Made by a program: the position numbers and the translations under genes. The notes beneath the pieces are model-generated. The model made no database searches. It worked only from the letters and a program-made list of their open reading frames with translations, and was not told the origin of the DNA. From contig JAWKSZ010000070.1 in assembly GCA_041402045.1 (NCBI GenBank), forward strand, positions 1 through 44,308: 44,308 nucleotides of DNA, in the 5' to 3' direction. This document shows, one piece after another, positions 26,070 to 34,438 of the stretch; positions within the stretch are counted from its first letter, which is position 1, and every line of letters begins with the position of its first letter. The stretch comes from JAGQRJ01 sp041402045. GTDB lineage: Bacteria > Planctomycetota > J058.

Positions 26070-28088
26070 GTGAGCGACCTCGCGCCTGGGACCACGATCG
26101 GGCCCTTCCGCGTGCTCGAGCGCCTGGGCGCAGGCGCCAGCGGGGCCGTCTACCGGGTGGTCGACCCGGTGGGGCGCGAGCTGGCGCTGAAGTCGCTGCG
26201 GGGGCGGCTCGAGGACGCGCGCCTGGAGCGCTTCGCGCGCGAAGGCGAGGTGACCGCCGGGCTCAAGCACTCCGGGATCGTGCAGGTCCACGCCACCGGC
26301 GCCACCGAGCTCGGGCCCTACCTCGTCTACGAGCTGGTCGAGGGCGAGGACCTCGAGCGCGCCTGGCGCCGCCTCGACCGCGCTCAGTTGCTGCGGGCGC
26401 TGGTCGAGGTCGGTCACGCCGTGGGGCACGCCCACGCCCACGGGGTGGTCCACCGCGACCTCAAGCCCGCCAACGTGCTCCTCGATCGCGCCGGACGCGC
26501 GCGGGTCACCGACTTCGGCATGGCGCAGGTCCAGGGGCTCGAGCGCCTGACCCGGACCGGGGCGCTGGTCGGGACCCCCCACTACATGGCGCCGGAGCAG
26601 GTCGGCGCCCGCCGCGAGGGGGTCAGCAGCGCCACCGACGTGTGGGCGCTGGGGGTCATGCTCTACCGCGCGCTGTGCGGTCGTCTGCCCTTCGAGGGCG
26701 AGTCCCTGGTCGAGCTCTCCGCAAGGATCGCGACGGGGACCTTCCCTCCGCTGCGCTCCCTGGCGCGCGACGTGAACCCCGCCCTCGAGGCGGTGTGCGC
26801 GCGCGCGTTGAGCTCGGACCCCGGGGCGCGCTACCCCGACGGCGAGGCCTTCGCCGCGGACCTCGAGCGCGCGCTGGCGGGGGGAGGCGTCCGGCGCCCG
26901 CGCCGCAGGGTGGGGCTGGTCCTGGCGGGGCTCCTGGCGCTGGCGCTCGTGGGGTGGCGGGTCGCCCGGCGCGAGGGCGGGCCCGCGGGCGCGGAGCTCC
27001 CCGCGCCGACCGCGGTCGATCGCGCGCGCCTGCCGTGGGAGACCCTCGACGCCGCGTGCGCGCAGGGGGAGGCGCGGGCGGTGCGGGACGCGGTGCAGGG
27101 GCTCTTCGACGCTGGGGCGACCCCCGCCGAGCTGCGCGCAGCCTTGGTGCGGCATGCCCTGCAGGTCAGCGTCGACGACCCACGCCCCGTGGTCTGGCTC
27201 GCAGAGCTGCGCGAGCTCGCGCCTCCCGCGCCGGAGGCGGAGCCCGAGCTCGCCCTGGCCCGCGCCCGCTTCGACGCCCTGGCGCAGCGCTTCCTGCGGG
27301 GCCTGGACGAGCCGGAGCAGCGCGCCAACAACGCCGACGTCGAGCAGGCCGGCGAGGCGTGCCTCGCCGGCCTCGAGGCCCTGGCGGCCGCGGGGCTGCG
27401 CCCGCGCAGCCCGCTGAGCCCGCGGGTGGCCGAGGGCTGGCTCACCCTCTCCCGCTTCGGCGTGCTCGAGTCCAGGGACTACTGGAGGGTCGTGCGGTTT
27501 CTGGTCGAGCTGGACCAGCCGCTGCACGGGGAGTTCTTCCGGATCGGCGCGCCCCACCTCGAGCGACCCTGGGGCGGGCGGCCGCGCGATCCCTGGGAGC
27601 GCTACGTGGAGGCGCGGATCGCGTGCCGGGGGGGAGAGCCCGGAGAGCGCGCGCTGGAGCTGCTGCGGCGGGTCGTGGAGCAGGAGCCCGGCGCGGAGCC
27701 GCGGCTGGGGCGTCTCCAGCGCGCGCAAGCGAGCTTCGTCCTGGCCGGGTGGCGACCGGAGGGGCGCGAAGCCCTGATCGAGCGCGCCCTGGCCTGGGGG
27801 CCGGAGCTGCCGGACGCCCACGGCGTTCGCGTCGCGCGGGCCCTCGACGCCAAGGACTACGCGCTGACCCTGGAGCGCGTGGAGGAGGCCCTGGCCAGCT
27901 TCGAGCGCGAGGGCTACCGCGGCTTGACCCACACGCTGGGGGTGCTGAACGACTTCGAGGGCAGCCAGGTGCAGGCCCTGGCCGAGCTCGGACAGCGCGA
28001 GCGGGCGCGCGAGATCTACCAGATCCTCTGCGTGCGCGGGTCGGGCACGGCCAGGCGGCTGCTCGCCAGCTATCCTTGGCTCGAGTAG
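26070..28088 (+). CDS. Membrane Ser/Thr kinase 5, intact
   Basis: 672 aa from GTG, ten bases after the kinase 4 stop. Kinase domain: LGAGASGAVYRV, LALKSL, HRDLKPANVLL, TDFGMA (Met replaces the usual Leu after DFG), TPHYMAPEQ, DVWALG, RYPDGEAFAADLERAL. Membrane helix about 275-293 (VGLVLAGLLALALVGW). Outer domain: ACLAGLEALAAAGLRPRSP, LERPWGGRPRDPWERYVE, LGRLQRAQASF, a TPR-like stretch, and terminal YPWLE. Last kinase of the array; the next gene begins 12 bases on. The outer domain combines features of the kinase 1/2 and 3/4 subtypes. Confidence 0.93.
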   Translation: MSDLAPGTTIGPFRVLERLGAGASGAVYRVVDPVGRELALKSLRGRLEDARLERFAREGEVTAGLKHSGIVQVHATGATELGPYLVYELVEGEDLERAWRRLDRAQLLRALVEVGHAVGHAHAHGVVHRDLKPANVLLDRAGRARVTDFGMAQVQGLERLTRTGALVGTPHYMAPEQVGARREGVSSATDVWALGVMLYRALCGRLPFEGESLVELSARIATGTFPPLRSLARDVNPALEAVCARALSSDPGARYPDGEAFAADLERALAGGGVRRPRRRVGLVLAGLLALALVGWRVARREGGPAGAELPAPTAVDRARLPWETLDAACAQGEARAVRDAVQGLFDAGATPAELRAALVRHALQVSVDDPRPVVWLAELRELAPPAPEAEPELALARARFDALAQRFLRGLDEPEQRANNADVEQAGEACLAGLEALAAAGLRPRSPLSPRVAEGWLTLSRFGVLESRDYWRVVRFLVELDQPLHGEFFRIGAPHLERPWGGRPRDPWERYVEARIACRGGEPGERALELLRRVVEQEPGAEPRLGRLQRAQASFVLAGWRPEGREALIERALAWGPELPDAHGVRVARALDAKDYALTLERVEEALASFEREGYRGLTHTLGVLNDFEGSQVQALAELGQRERAREIYQILCVRGSGTARRLLASYPWLE

Positions 28089-28100
28089 GGAGGTGCGCGC

Positions 28101-28922
28101 GTGCGCTGGGTCGTCGCCCTCGGCGGAATCGTGGTGTTCGTCGGGGCCCTCGGGCTCGGGGCGTGGCTCGGGCGCCCGCGGGGCGAGGGCGAGGACGAAG
28201 AGCCCCGCGGGAAGCGCGCGGCGACGATCACGATCGCGCTCTGCCTGGGGGTGATCCTGCTGCGGCTCGCGCTCTCGCCTGCCCGCGAGTTCGCGCTGAT
28301 CGGCTGGGAGGACTACGCCCTGATCCGCCCCTGGTGGCCGATCCCGTTCGCCCTGGCGCTGCTCGCCGCGGGCTCCTGGCACATGCGGACGCCCAACGCG
28401 CGCAAGCTGGTCCTGGCCTTCGCGGTGCTCCTGAGCGGAGTCACGGCGCACAAAATGATCGCCACCGCGCGCTTCGACCCCGCGGAGGTCACCGGTCGCG
28501 TGGGCCCCGACGGTGTGTGCCTGCAGACCACCGACTACACCTGCGGGGCCGCGGCGGCGGCGGAGCTGCTGGGGCACCTGGGGGTCGAGACCGACGAGCG
28601 GGACATGGCCGTGCGCTGCTGGACCAACGCCCTCACCGGGACCGACGAATTCTGCGTGGCGCGCGGGCTGCGGCAGAAGCTCGCCGGCACCGGGCGCGTG
28701 GTGCGCGTGCAGGCCCCGAGCTTCGCCGAGCTGGCCGCGCGGGAGGAGCCCGGCATGGCCACGATCCAGTGGTCGACCTTCGTCGACCACTGGGTGGTCG
28801 TGCGCGGCGTCGACGCGCGGGGGGTGATCCTCGGCGATCCGCTGCGGGGCAAGGTCGTGCTCTCGGAGGCCGAGTTCAAGGCGGTGTGGCGCGGCGGGCT
28901 GGTCACCGCGGATCGCCCGTGA
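28101..28922 (+). CDS. Membrane protein with a C39-like cysteine peptidase domain
   Basis: 273 aa from GTG. Three to four membrane helices span about 1-125, with an acidic loop GEGEDEEPRGKR at about 34-45. A papain-like C39 domain follows: Cys148 in TTDYTCGAAAAAELL, His230 in VDHWVVVRGVD and Asp246 in LGDPLRG, the three residues expected at a C39 active site. C39 domains cleave double-glycine leaders of exported peptides, but here there is no ABC transporter fused to it. It is placed directly behind the kinase array, so a role in processing a membrane or secreted partner of the kinases is possible but unproven. Its stop overlaps the next start as GTGA. Confidence 0.8.
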   Translation: MRWVVALGGIVVFVGALGLGAWLGRPRGEGEDEEPRGKRAATITIALCLGVILLRLALSPAREFALIGWEDYALIRPWWPIPFALALLAAGSWHMRTPNARKLVLAFAVLLSGVTAHKMIATARFDPAEVTGRVGPDGVCLQTTDYTCGAAAAAELLGHLGVETDERDMAVRCWTNALTGTDEFCVARGLRQKLAGTGRVVRVQAPSFAELAAREEPGMATIQWSTFVDHWVVVRGVDARGVILGDPLRGKVVLSEAEFKAVWRGGLVTADRP

Positions 28923-29770
28923 GTCGCCAGGAGCTGCACCTCGAGCTGGGCCAGGCCGTCTCCCTCGCGGCGCACCTGGCCCAGGCCGCCGCGCTGTCGG
29001 TGCGCGAGGTCAAGGACGCCATGCACAAGGGCGCGGTGTGGGTCAGCCGCGGCCCGCGCACGACCCGCGCGCGACGAGCCGGCGCCCGCGGTCGGGCAGG
29101 GGAGGTGGCCCACCTCTACTACGACCCCCGGGTGTTGGCGGAGGTCCCGCCGGCGCCGACCCTGGTGCACGACGCCGGCGACCACTCGCTGTGGGCCAAG
29201 CCCTACGGGCTGCGCTCCCAGGGGTCGCGCTGGGGTGACCACTGCACCCTCGAGCGCGAGGCCCAGCGACTCTTGGGGGCGGAGCGCGCGGTGTTCACCG
29301 TGCACCGCCTCGATCGCGCGGCGCACGGGCTCATGCTCCTGGCCCACGGCAAGCGCGCCGCCGCAGCCCTCGGCGCGTGTTTCCGCGAGCGGCGGGTGGA
29401 GAAGCGCTACCGGGTCGTGGTGCGCGGCGAGCTCGAGACGCCCGACGGCGAGCTGCTGCTCGATTCACCCCTCGACGGCCGCGCAGCGCGGAGCTGGGTG
29501 CGGCGGCTGGGCTTCGACGCCACCCGGGGCTGGAGCCTGGCGGAGGTGCGCCTGGAGACCGGACGGAAGCACCAGATCCGCCGGCACCTGGCGGCGCTCG
29601 GGCACCCGGTCGTCGGCGACCGGCTGCACGGCGACGGCGACGAGGGCGCGCCCGACCTCCAGCTCTGCGCCTGGGAGCTGGCCTTCGCCTGGCCCCCGGA
29701 CCCGGCGCCCCGGCGCTACGTCCTGCCCCAGGCGCTGTGCGCCCTGGAGTTTTCTCCGCCCGAGGCCTGA
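28919..29770 (+). CDS. RluA-family RNA pseudouridine synthase
   Basis: 283 aa. The N-terminal 45 residues resemble an S4-like RNA-binding segment (LAQAAALSVREVKDAMHKGA). The catalytic domain carries the RluA motif HRLDRAAHG with the nucleophilic Asp132, then KRYRVVVRG, GRKHQIRRHLAALGHPVVGD, all family hallmarks. It isomerises uridine to pseudouridine in rRNA or tRNA; the target cannot be told from sequence. GTG start (GTGAGT) overlaps the C39 protein's stop, so it belongs to the kinase operon's 3' end, though functionally unrelated. Confidence 0.9.
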   Translation: MSRQELHLELGQAVSLAAHLAQAAALSVREVKDAMHKGAVWVSRGPRTTRARRAGARGRAGEVAHLYYDPRVLAEVPPAPTLVHDAGDHSLWAKPYGLRSQGSRWGDHCTLEREAQRLLGAERAVFTVHRLDRAAHGLMLLAHGKRAAAALGACFRERRVEKRYRVVVRGELETPDGELLLDSPLDGRAARSWVRRLGFDATRGWSLAEVRLETGRKHQIRRHLAALGHPVVGDRLHGDGDEGAPDLQLCAWELAFAWPPDPAPRRYVLPQALCALEFSPPEA

Positions 29771-29774
29771 GCGC

Positions 29775-29783
29775 GCTGGTAAC
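29775..29783 (+). promoter_or_regulatory. Extended -10-like TGGTAACGT upstream of the DMT gene
   Basis: TG-N-TAACGT 23 bases before the GTG at 29807; GATCGGAGC nearer the start may act as the ribosome-binding site. Confidence 0.35.
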
Positions 29784-29806
29784 GTCGCGCCTCGATCGGA
29801 GCTCGT

Positions 29807-30751
29807 GTGCTGGGAGAAGCCTGCGCCTTGTTGGCCGCCCTGACCTGGGCGGTGAGCCTGATCCTGTTCAAGCGCTCGGAGGCGGTCTCGCCCCTGGCCA
29901 TGAACCTGTTCAAGAACACCGTGGCCAGCGCGCTCCTGTGCGTGACCCTCGTCGCCACCCAGGGCGGGATCGACCTCGAGCGCTCGGCGGACGACTGGGT
30001 GCGGATCCTGATCAGCGGGGTGCTCGGGATCGCGATCTGCGACCTGCTGGTGTTCATGGCGCTGCGCCGGCTGGGGGCGAGCCTGCTGGCGGTGGTCGAC
30101 TGCTGCTACGCCCCGGTGATCGTGGCCTGCTCGCTCCTGGTGCTGGGGGAGGAGCCCGGGGGCTGGGCCTTCGCCGCCGGCGCTGCGCTGGTCGTGGGGG
30201 GCGTGCTGCTCGCGACCACCGAGCGCGCGCCGACCCTCGAGGGCGCCCCTCCCGGGCGCGCCGCGGGCGTCGCCATGGGCGTCACCGGGATCGTGTTCAT
30301 GGCCCTGGGGGTCGTGATCGTGAAGCCCGTGCTCGAGGACAGCTCCCTGGTCGAGGTCACCCTCCTGCGGCTCCTGGCCGGGCTGGGGGCGCAGCTCCTC
30401 TACGCGGTCCTCGTGCCCTCCCAGCGCGAGGCGCTCGCGGTCTACCGCACCCGGAGCGTCTACAAGACGCTGATCCCGGCCTCGGTGCTCGGCTCCTACG
30501 TGGCCATGCTGTTCTGGCTGGGCGGGTTCAAGTGGGCGCCGGCGAGCGTGGCCTCGGTGCTGAACCAGCTCTCCGCGGTGTTCACCATGGTCCTGGCCTG
30601 GATCTTCCTCGGCGAGCGGCTCAGCGGGCGCCGCGCCCTGGGGGGCCTGGCCGCGGTGGCGGGGGCGGCCCTGATCCTGGGCACGGCCCGCGCCCAGCGC
30701 CCGCCGCCCCCCGACGTGCCCCCGACCACCAGCCCCGCGCTCCCGCACTGA
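29807..30751 (+). CDS. EamA/DMT-family membrane transporter
   Basis: 314 aa with about ten predicted membrane helices in two EamA halves (the first starts ACALLAALTWAVSLILFKRS, the second after a loop near 150). The conserved ends of each half are visible: LLVLGEEPGGWAFAAGAALVVGG and WIFLGERLSGRRALGGLAAVAGA. Members export or import small metabolites such as amino acids; the substrate here is unknown. The tail is Pro-rich (PPPPDVPPTTSP). The GTG start is followed at once by the first helix. Separate transcription unit after the kinase operon. Confidence 0.9.
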   Translation: MLGEACALLAALTWAVSLILFKRSEAVSPLAMNLFKNTVASALLCVTLVATQGGIDLERSADDWVRILISGVLGIAICDLLVFMALRRLGASLLAVVDCCYAPVIVACSLLVLGEEPGGWAFAAGAALVVGGVLLATTERAPTLEGAPPGRAAGVAMGVTGIVFMALGVVIVKPVLEDSSLVEVTLLRLLAGLGAQLLYAVLVPSQREALAVYRTRSVYKTLIPASVLGSYVAMLFWLGGFKWAPASVASVLNQLSAVFTMVLAWIFLGERLSGRRALGGLAAVAGAALILGTARAQRPPPPDVPPTTSPALPH

Positions 30752-30757
30752 TAAGCT
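30749..30757 (+). promoter_or_regulatory. Extended -10 (TGATAAGCT) for the cyclophilin gene
   Basis: TG-N-TAAGCT overlaps the end of the DMT gene and lies 19 bases before the ATG at 30777, which has GAGGTG as a weak Shine-Dalgarno. Confidence 0.4.
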
Positions 30758-30776
30758 GTCGCCTCGTGAGGTGCTC

Positions 30777-31481
30777 ATGACCCGTGCTCCCCTGTGGCTC
30801 GCTTGCCTGACGTTCGCGCTCACCGGTTGCCCCAGCCCGGGCCCGGGCGAGCAGGCCGGCCAGGCGCCCGCCGACCCCGCCGCCGCCGGTGCCGGCGCCG
30901 CCAGCGCTGCGCTGAAGGACCCCAGCCAGGCGACGCTGACGGCGCCCGACGAGTTCGTCGCGAAGTTCGAGACGACCCAGGGCGTGTTCCGCGTCCAGGT
31001 CCACCGCGCCTGGGCGCCCCACGGCGCGGACCGCTTCTACAACCTGATCCAGGCCGGCTACTACACCGGCTGCAAGTTCTTCCGCGTGATCAACGACCCG
31101 CCGTTCATGGCTCAGTTCGGGATCAACGGCGACCCCGCGGTGAACGAGGTGTGGATCGAAGCCACGATCCCCGACGACCCGGTCAAGGAGTCGAACACCC
31201 GCGGGAAGGTGACCTTCGCCATGACCGGCGAGCCGAACTCGCGCACGACCCAGCTCTTCGTGAACTACCGCGACAACTCGAACCTGGACTCCATGGGCTT
31301 CGCGCCCTTCGGCGAGGTGATCGAAGGCATGGACGTGGTGGACAAGCTCTACGGCGGCTACGGCGAGGGCGCGCCTCGCGGGCCCGGCCCGCGCCAGGAC
31401 CTCGCCCAGACCCAGGGCAACGCCTACCTCGAGGACAGCTATCCCAAGCTGGACGGGATCGTCCGGGTCACGGTCGAGTAG
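30777..31481 (+). CDS. Lipoprotein peptidyl-prolyl isomerase (cyclophilin type)
   Basis: 234 aa. Residues 1-19 are a lipoprotein signal ending in the lipobox LTGC. An Ala/Pro/Gly linker follows, then a cyclophilin domain from about 58: KFETTQGVFRVQVH, FYNLIQAGYY, FFRVI, MAQFGINGDP, TFAMTGEPNSRTTQLFVNY, FGEVIEGMDVVDKL. It accelerates proline isomerisation and folding of proteins outside the cytoplasm. I chose the ATG rather than the GTG two codons upstream because it gives a normal lipoprotein n-region (MTRAPLWLA). A VOC gene follows three bases after the stop. Confidence 0.93.
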   Translation: MTRAPLWLACLTFALTGCPSPGPGEQAGQAPADPAAAGAGAASAALKDPSQATLTAPDEFVAKFETTQGVFRVQVHRAWAPHGADRFYNLIQAGYYTGCKFFRVINDPPFMAQFGINGDPAVNEVWIEATIPDDPVKESNTRGKVTFAMTGEPNSRTTQLFVNYRDNSNLDSMGFAPFGEVIEGMDVVDKLYGGYGEGAPRGPGPRQDLAQTQGNAYLEDSYPKLDGIVRVTVE

Positions 31482-31484
31482 CGC

Positions 31485-31862
31485 GTGTCCGAGGGGAAGG
31501 TCCTCGGGATCGGTGGGGTGTTCGTGCGCACCCAGGATCCGGCGCGGCTGGCTGCCTGGTATCGCGAGCACCTGAGGTTCGTCGTCACCGAGGCGGGCCA
31601 GCCCGACCCCGACGGGAACTACGCCTGGGTCCAGGCCGCCGGGCCGACGGTCGTGTCCTTCTTCGCCGCCGACAGCGACTACTTCGCCGCGGACCGCCAG
31701 GTCATGCTCAATCTGCGGGTCGAGGGGCTCGACGCGCTCCTCGCTCGGCTGGAGGCCGCAGGCGTCGAGGTCAGCCACCGGCAAGACATGGACAGCGTCG
31801 GCCGCTTCGCGCGGATCCACGATCCGGACGGCAACCCGCTCGAGCTCTGGGAGCCCGCGTAG
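31485..31862 (+). CDS. VOC-family (glyoxalase-like) protein
   Basis: 125 aa, two beta-alpha-beta-beta-beta modules: IGGVFVRTQDPARLAAWYRE at the start, and ARIHDPDGNPLELWEP at the C-terminus with the usual metal-ligand Glu. The expected first-module ligand after GIGGVFV is not obvious. The family covers glyoxalase I, dioxygenases and resistance proteins, so no reaction can be assigned. It begins with GTG three bases after the cyclophilin stop, hence likely co-transcribed; it converges with the aldo/keto reductase gene. Confidence 0.87.
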   Translation: MSEGKVLGIGGVFVRTQDPARLAAWYREHLRFVVTEAGQPDPDGNYAWVQAAGPTVVSFFAADSDYFAADRQVMLNLRVEGLDALLARLEAAGVEVSHRQDMDSVGRFARIHDPDGNPLELWEPA

Positions 31863-31865
31863 GGC

Positions 31866-32708
31866 CTACTCGCCGAGCTGCTCCAGCCGGAGCAGCTCGC
31901 CCGGAGTGAACTCCGGCGCCTCGAGGCTCGCCAGGTCCTGGGCCATGTGCCCGGCGCTCGAGGTCCCGGTGAGGGGCAGCATGCCCACCTGCCGCGCGAA
32001 GCGGAACACGGTCTGGGCCGGGCTCAGCCCGTGGGCCTCGGCGATCGCGCGCAAGGTCGGGTGCGCCAGCTCGCGGCGGTTGGCGGTCAGGAGCGAGAAG
32101 CCCTGGTAGACCAGGCCTCGCTCGCGGCAGAGGGCGCGGACCTCCCGGTCCCAGCCCCGGCTCGCGTAGCAGCGGTTCTGAACGAACGCGGGCAGGACGC
32201 GGGCAGAGCGCAGGAGCAGCTCGAGCTGCGCGCGGGTCACGTTGCTGATCCCCAGCAGCCGGGTCTTGCCCTCCTCCACCAGCGCCTCCATGGCCGTCCA
32301 CGCCTCGCGATCCTCCGCGGCGAGCCCGCGCGCCACGCTCGGTCCGTGGAGGACGTAGCTGTCCACGGAGTCCAGGCCCAGGTGCTCGAGCGACCGCGCG
32401 CACGACTGCGCCACCTGGGTGGCCACCGGCGCCTGGGGGTCGTAGGGCAAGCGGTGGTCCTGTCCGGCGACGTGGGTGAACTTGGTCTGGACGAAGAGGT
32501 CCTCTCGCGCGAGCCCCCCGGCGAAGGCCTCGCGCAGCGCCTGGCCCACGCCGGCTTCGTGGTAGTGCTTGCGTTGGCACGCGGTGTCGATCCCGCGGAA
32601 GCCCTGTTCGAGGGCCAGGGAGGTCAGCCGCGCGGTCTCCTCCTCCTTCCAGGCCGTCCCGTAGAGGAACCCCGGGACGTTGACTCCCCGCACTTCGACC
32701 GTCTGCAT
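31866..32708 (-). CDS. Aldo/keto reductase
   Basis: 280 aa, TIM-barrel AKR. The catalytic tetrad appears as Asp in GIDTA, Tyr in RKHYHEAGVGQAL, Lys in VQTKFT and His in YVLHGPS. LLGISNV and FRFARQVGMLPLTGTSSAGHM give the NADPH-binding region. It reduces carbonyl compounds with NADPH; the physiological substrate is unknown. The start is the ATG preceded by GGGAGGCGAGC, a good Shine-Dalgarno; the frame is open further upstream but without homology. Single-gene unit. Confidence 0.92.
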   Translation of the reverse strand: MQTVEVRGVNVPGFLYGTAWKEEETARLTSLALEQGFRGIDTACQRKHYHEAGVGQALREAFAGGLAREDLFVQTKFTHVAGQDHRLPYDPQAPVATQVAQSCARSLEHLGLDSVDSYVLHGPSVARGLAAEDREAWTAMEALVEEGKTRLLGISNVTRAQLELLLRSARVLPAFVQNRCYASRGWDREVRALCRERGLVYQGFSLLTANRRELAHPTLRAIAEAHGLSPAQTVFRFARQVGMLPLTGTSSAGHMAQDLASLEAPEFTPGELLRLEQLGE

Positions 32709-32986
32709 GCTCGCCTCCCGATCGGGCAGGCTAGCGCGTTCACGCAGCGAGCGCGCCACCCGTGCAGGCTCCGTCGCCTGTCCGACCCTGCCCGCTCCGC
32801 ACTCCTACGACACGAGCGGGCGCAACTTGGAGGCCGCGCGTAAGTGACGAATGCTCCTGAGAAGGGCGCGCTGCGTGCGCGCTCGGCACGCTCTAGTCCT
32901 CAGGAAAACCTGGCCTCTCGGCCTTCTTTGCGTGTCGCAGGTTCGGTGTAGGTTCGCCTCAGGAGAGAGGAAGGAGGCGAGGTCCC
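32709..32986. promoter_or_regulatory. Divergent intergenic region between the AKR and HNH genes
   Basis: Contains a TAGCCT -10-like element for the AKR gene on the minus strand (32728-32733), a GCGCGC hairpin (32866-32882), and TAGGTT at 32949-32954 with a weak TTGCGT (32928-32933) for the HNH gene. AGGAGAGAGGAAGGAGG before 32987 is a strong ribosome-binding region. No small gene is convincing here. Confidence 0.4.
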
Positions 32987-34396
32987 ATGGAGGTCCCCCC
33001 GAACGACACCCCCGCGCGCCTCGAGCGCGCCCGCGAGCTCACCGCCGAGCTCAAGACCCTGGCCCAGCGCTGGAGGCAGCACGAGGCCCAGATCGCCGAG
33101 CGCCTGGCCGTGGTCAAGCGCGAGCGGCTCTACGAGGACCTCGGCTACACGAGCCTCGCGGCCTACGCCCGCGGCGAGGGGCTGTTCAAGAGCCGGAGCA
33201 AGGTCTGCCAGCTCGTGCAGATCATTGAGGGCTCCGAGGAGCTGCCCCTGCTCCGCGCCGCCTACCTCGCGGGCGAGGTCTGCTACAGCAAGGCCCGCGA
33301 GCTGGTCAAGCTCGCGCGCCCCGAGACCGAGGCGGAGTGGCTCGCGGCGAAGGACGACTTCACGAGCTCCGAGCTCGCCGCGATCGCCGCGGGCAAGCCC
33401 CCGGCCCGTCGCCGCACCTTGTCCCTCACCGCCCAGGCCAGCGCCGAGTTCGATCAGCTCGTCGCCGCCCTGCGCCAGGAGTCGCCCGAGCCCCTGACCG
33501 ACGGCGACGCCGTCCTCGAGCTCATGCGCCGCGGCTCGAGCGCCGCCCCAGGCGAGCGACCCCTGACCCGGCTCGTGATCTCCGTGTGCCCCGACTGCGA
33601 CCAGGCCTCGACCGAGTCCCGCGACGGCCCGGTCCCGGTGCCCGCCAGCTCCGTCGACGCCGTGTTCTGCAACGGCGAGGTCCACGACCTGCGCGACGAG
33701 GACAACCACGTCACCCGCGCGATCCCGGCCAAGGTCCGCCGGCGCGTGCTCGACCGCGACCGCCGCCGCTGCCGCGTGCCCGCCTGCCGCTCCATGAGCG
33801 GCCTGGAGCTGCACCACGAAGACGGCTGGAGGAAGGGCCACGACCCCAAGCGGATCGTGACGCTGTGCTGGACCCACCACGTGGGCCGACACGAGGGCAA
33901 GCTGCGGATCGTCGCCACCGGCAAGGGCCGCTTCCGCTTCTTCCTCGCCGACGGCACGGAGCTGGTGGAGCGGGACCCTGCGACCGGAGCGTTCCCGCAC
34001 GAGAACGGGCAGGCGTTCCCGCACGAGAACGGGCAGGCGTTCCCGCACGAGAACGGGCAGGCGTTCCCACACGAGAACGGAGCGGCGTCCCCGCACGAGA
34101 ACGGGCAGGCGTTCCCGCACGAGAACGGGGCGGCGCTCCCGCACGGGGACGCACTGAGGTCCCCTGGCGGCTCGGACGAGCACCCCGAGGAGGTCGCGGT
34201 TGCCACCCGCGGGTTGATCCGGCTGGGGCTGGGCAAGCGGGAGGCTGCGAAGCGAGTAGGTGGGGCCTTGCGGGCAGGCGCCCGCAGCGCGTCTGAGTTG
34301 GTGACCGTGGCGTTGAAGCAGGCGGGCGAGCTGCTGCCGGACGTCCCACGGTCGTGGAGTCCCAGCGGCCTCGGATCCGCGAGGGGGACGGCGTGA
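32987..34396 (+). CDS. HNH endonuclease domain protein with internal octapeptide repeats
   Basis: 469 aa. N-terminal helical region (about 1-200) resembling the DUF222/13E12-type segment found before HNH domains. HNH nuclease at about 245-315: a zinc-knuckle-like C..PAC, then LELHHEDGWRKGHDPKRI and LCWTHHVGRHEGKL. Residues 335-390 are seven copies of AFPHENGQ or close variants. The C-terminal 60 residues (TRGLIRLGLGKREAAKRVGG) form a helical hairpin like the RuvA C-terminal domain. The family nicks or cuts DNA and often occurs in many genomic copies; the target is unknown. The start is set by a strong Shine-Dalgarno. Confidence 0.85.
   Translation: MEVPPNDTPARLERARELTAELKTLAQRWRQHEAQIAERLAVVKRERLYEDLGYTSLAAYARGEGLFKSRSKVCQLVQIIEGSEELPLLRAAYLAGEVCYSKARELVKLARPETEAEWLAAKDDFTSSELAAIAAGKPPARRRTLSLTAQASAEFDQLVAALRQESPEPLTDGDAVLELMRRGSSAAPGERPLTRLVISVCPDCDQASTESRDGPVPVPASSVDAVFCNGEVHDLRDEDNHVTRAIPAKVRRRVLDRDRRRCRVPACRSMSGLELHHEDGWRKGHDPKRIVTLCWTHHVGRHEGKLRIVATGKGRFRFFLADGTELVERDPATGAFPHENGQAFPHENGQAFPHENGQAFPHENGAASPHENGQAFPHENGAALPHGDALRSPGGSDEHPEEVAVATRGLIRLGLGKREAAKRVGGALRAGARSASELVTVALKQAGELLPDVPRSWSPSGLGSARGTA
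33989..34156 (+). repeat. 24-bp tandem repeat, seven copies, within the HNH gene
   Basis: Unit gcgttcccgcacgagaac plus gggcag. Copies 1-3 are identical, 4-6 vary at one to three positions, and 7 is degenerate. The repeat is in frame and encodes AFPHENGQ, so copy-number change would not shift the frame. Confidence 0.95.
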
Positions 34397-34438
34397 CCGG
34401 AGGAGGTCGTCCACCCCAGGGGAAGGCGAGGCGCCCGG

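Noticed and set aside
21665..26095. Open frame of 1476 codons on the minus strand across kinases 2-4
   Set aside because: It is the antisense shadow of the kinase genes: it reads as Arg/Gly/Leu/Ala-rich repeats with no domain, and its repetitiveness only mirrors the paralogous kinases opposite. High GC removes stop codons in that frame.
32987..34396. Homing endonuclease or insertion element
   Set aside because: There are no terminal repeats, target duplications, intron boundaries or transposase; it is a free-standing gene with its own ribosome-binding site.
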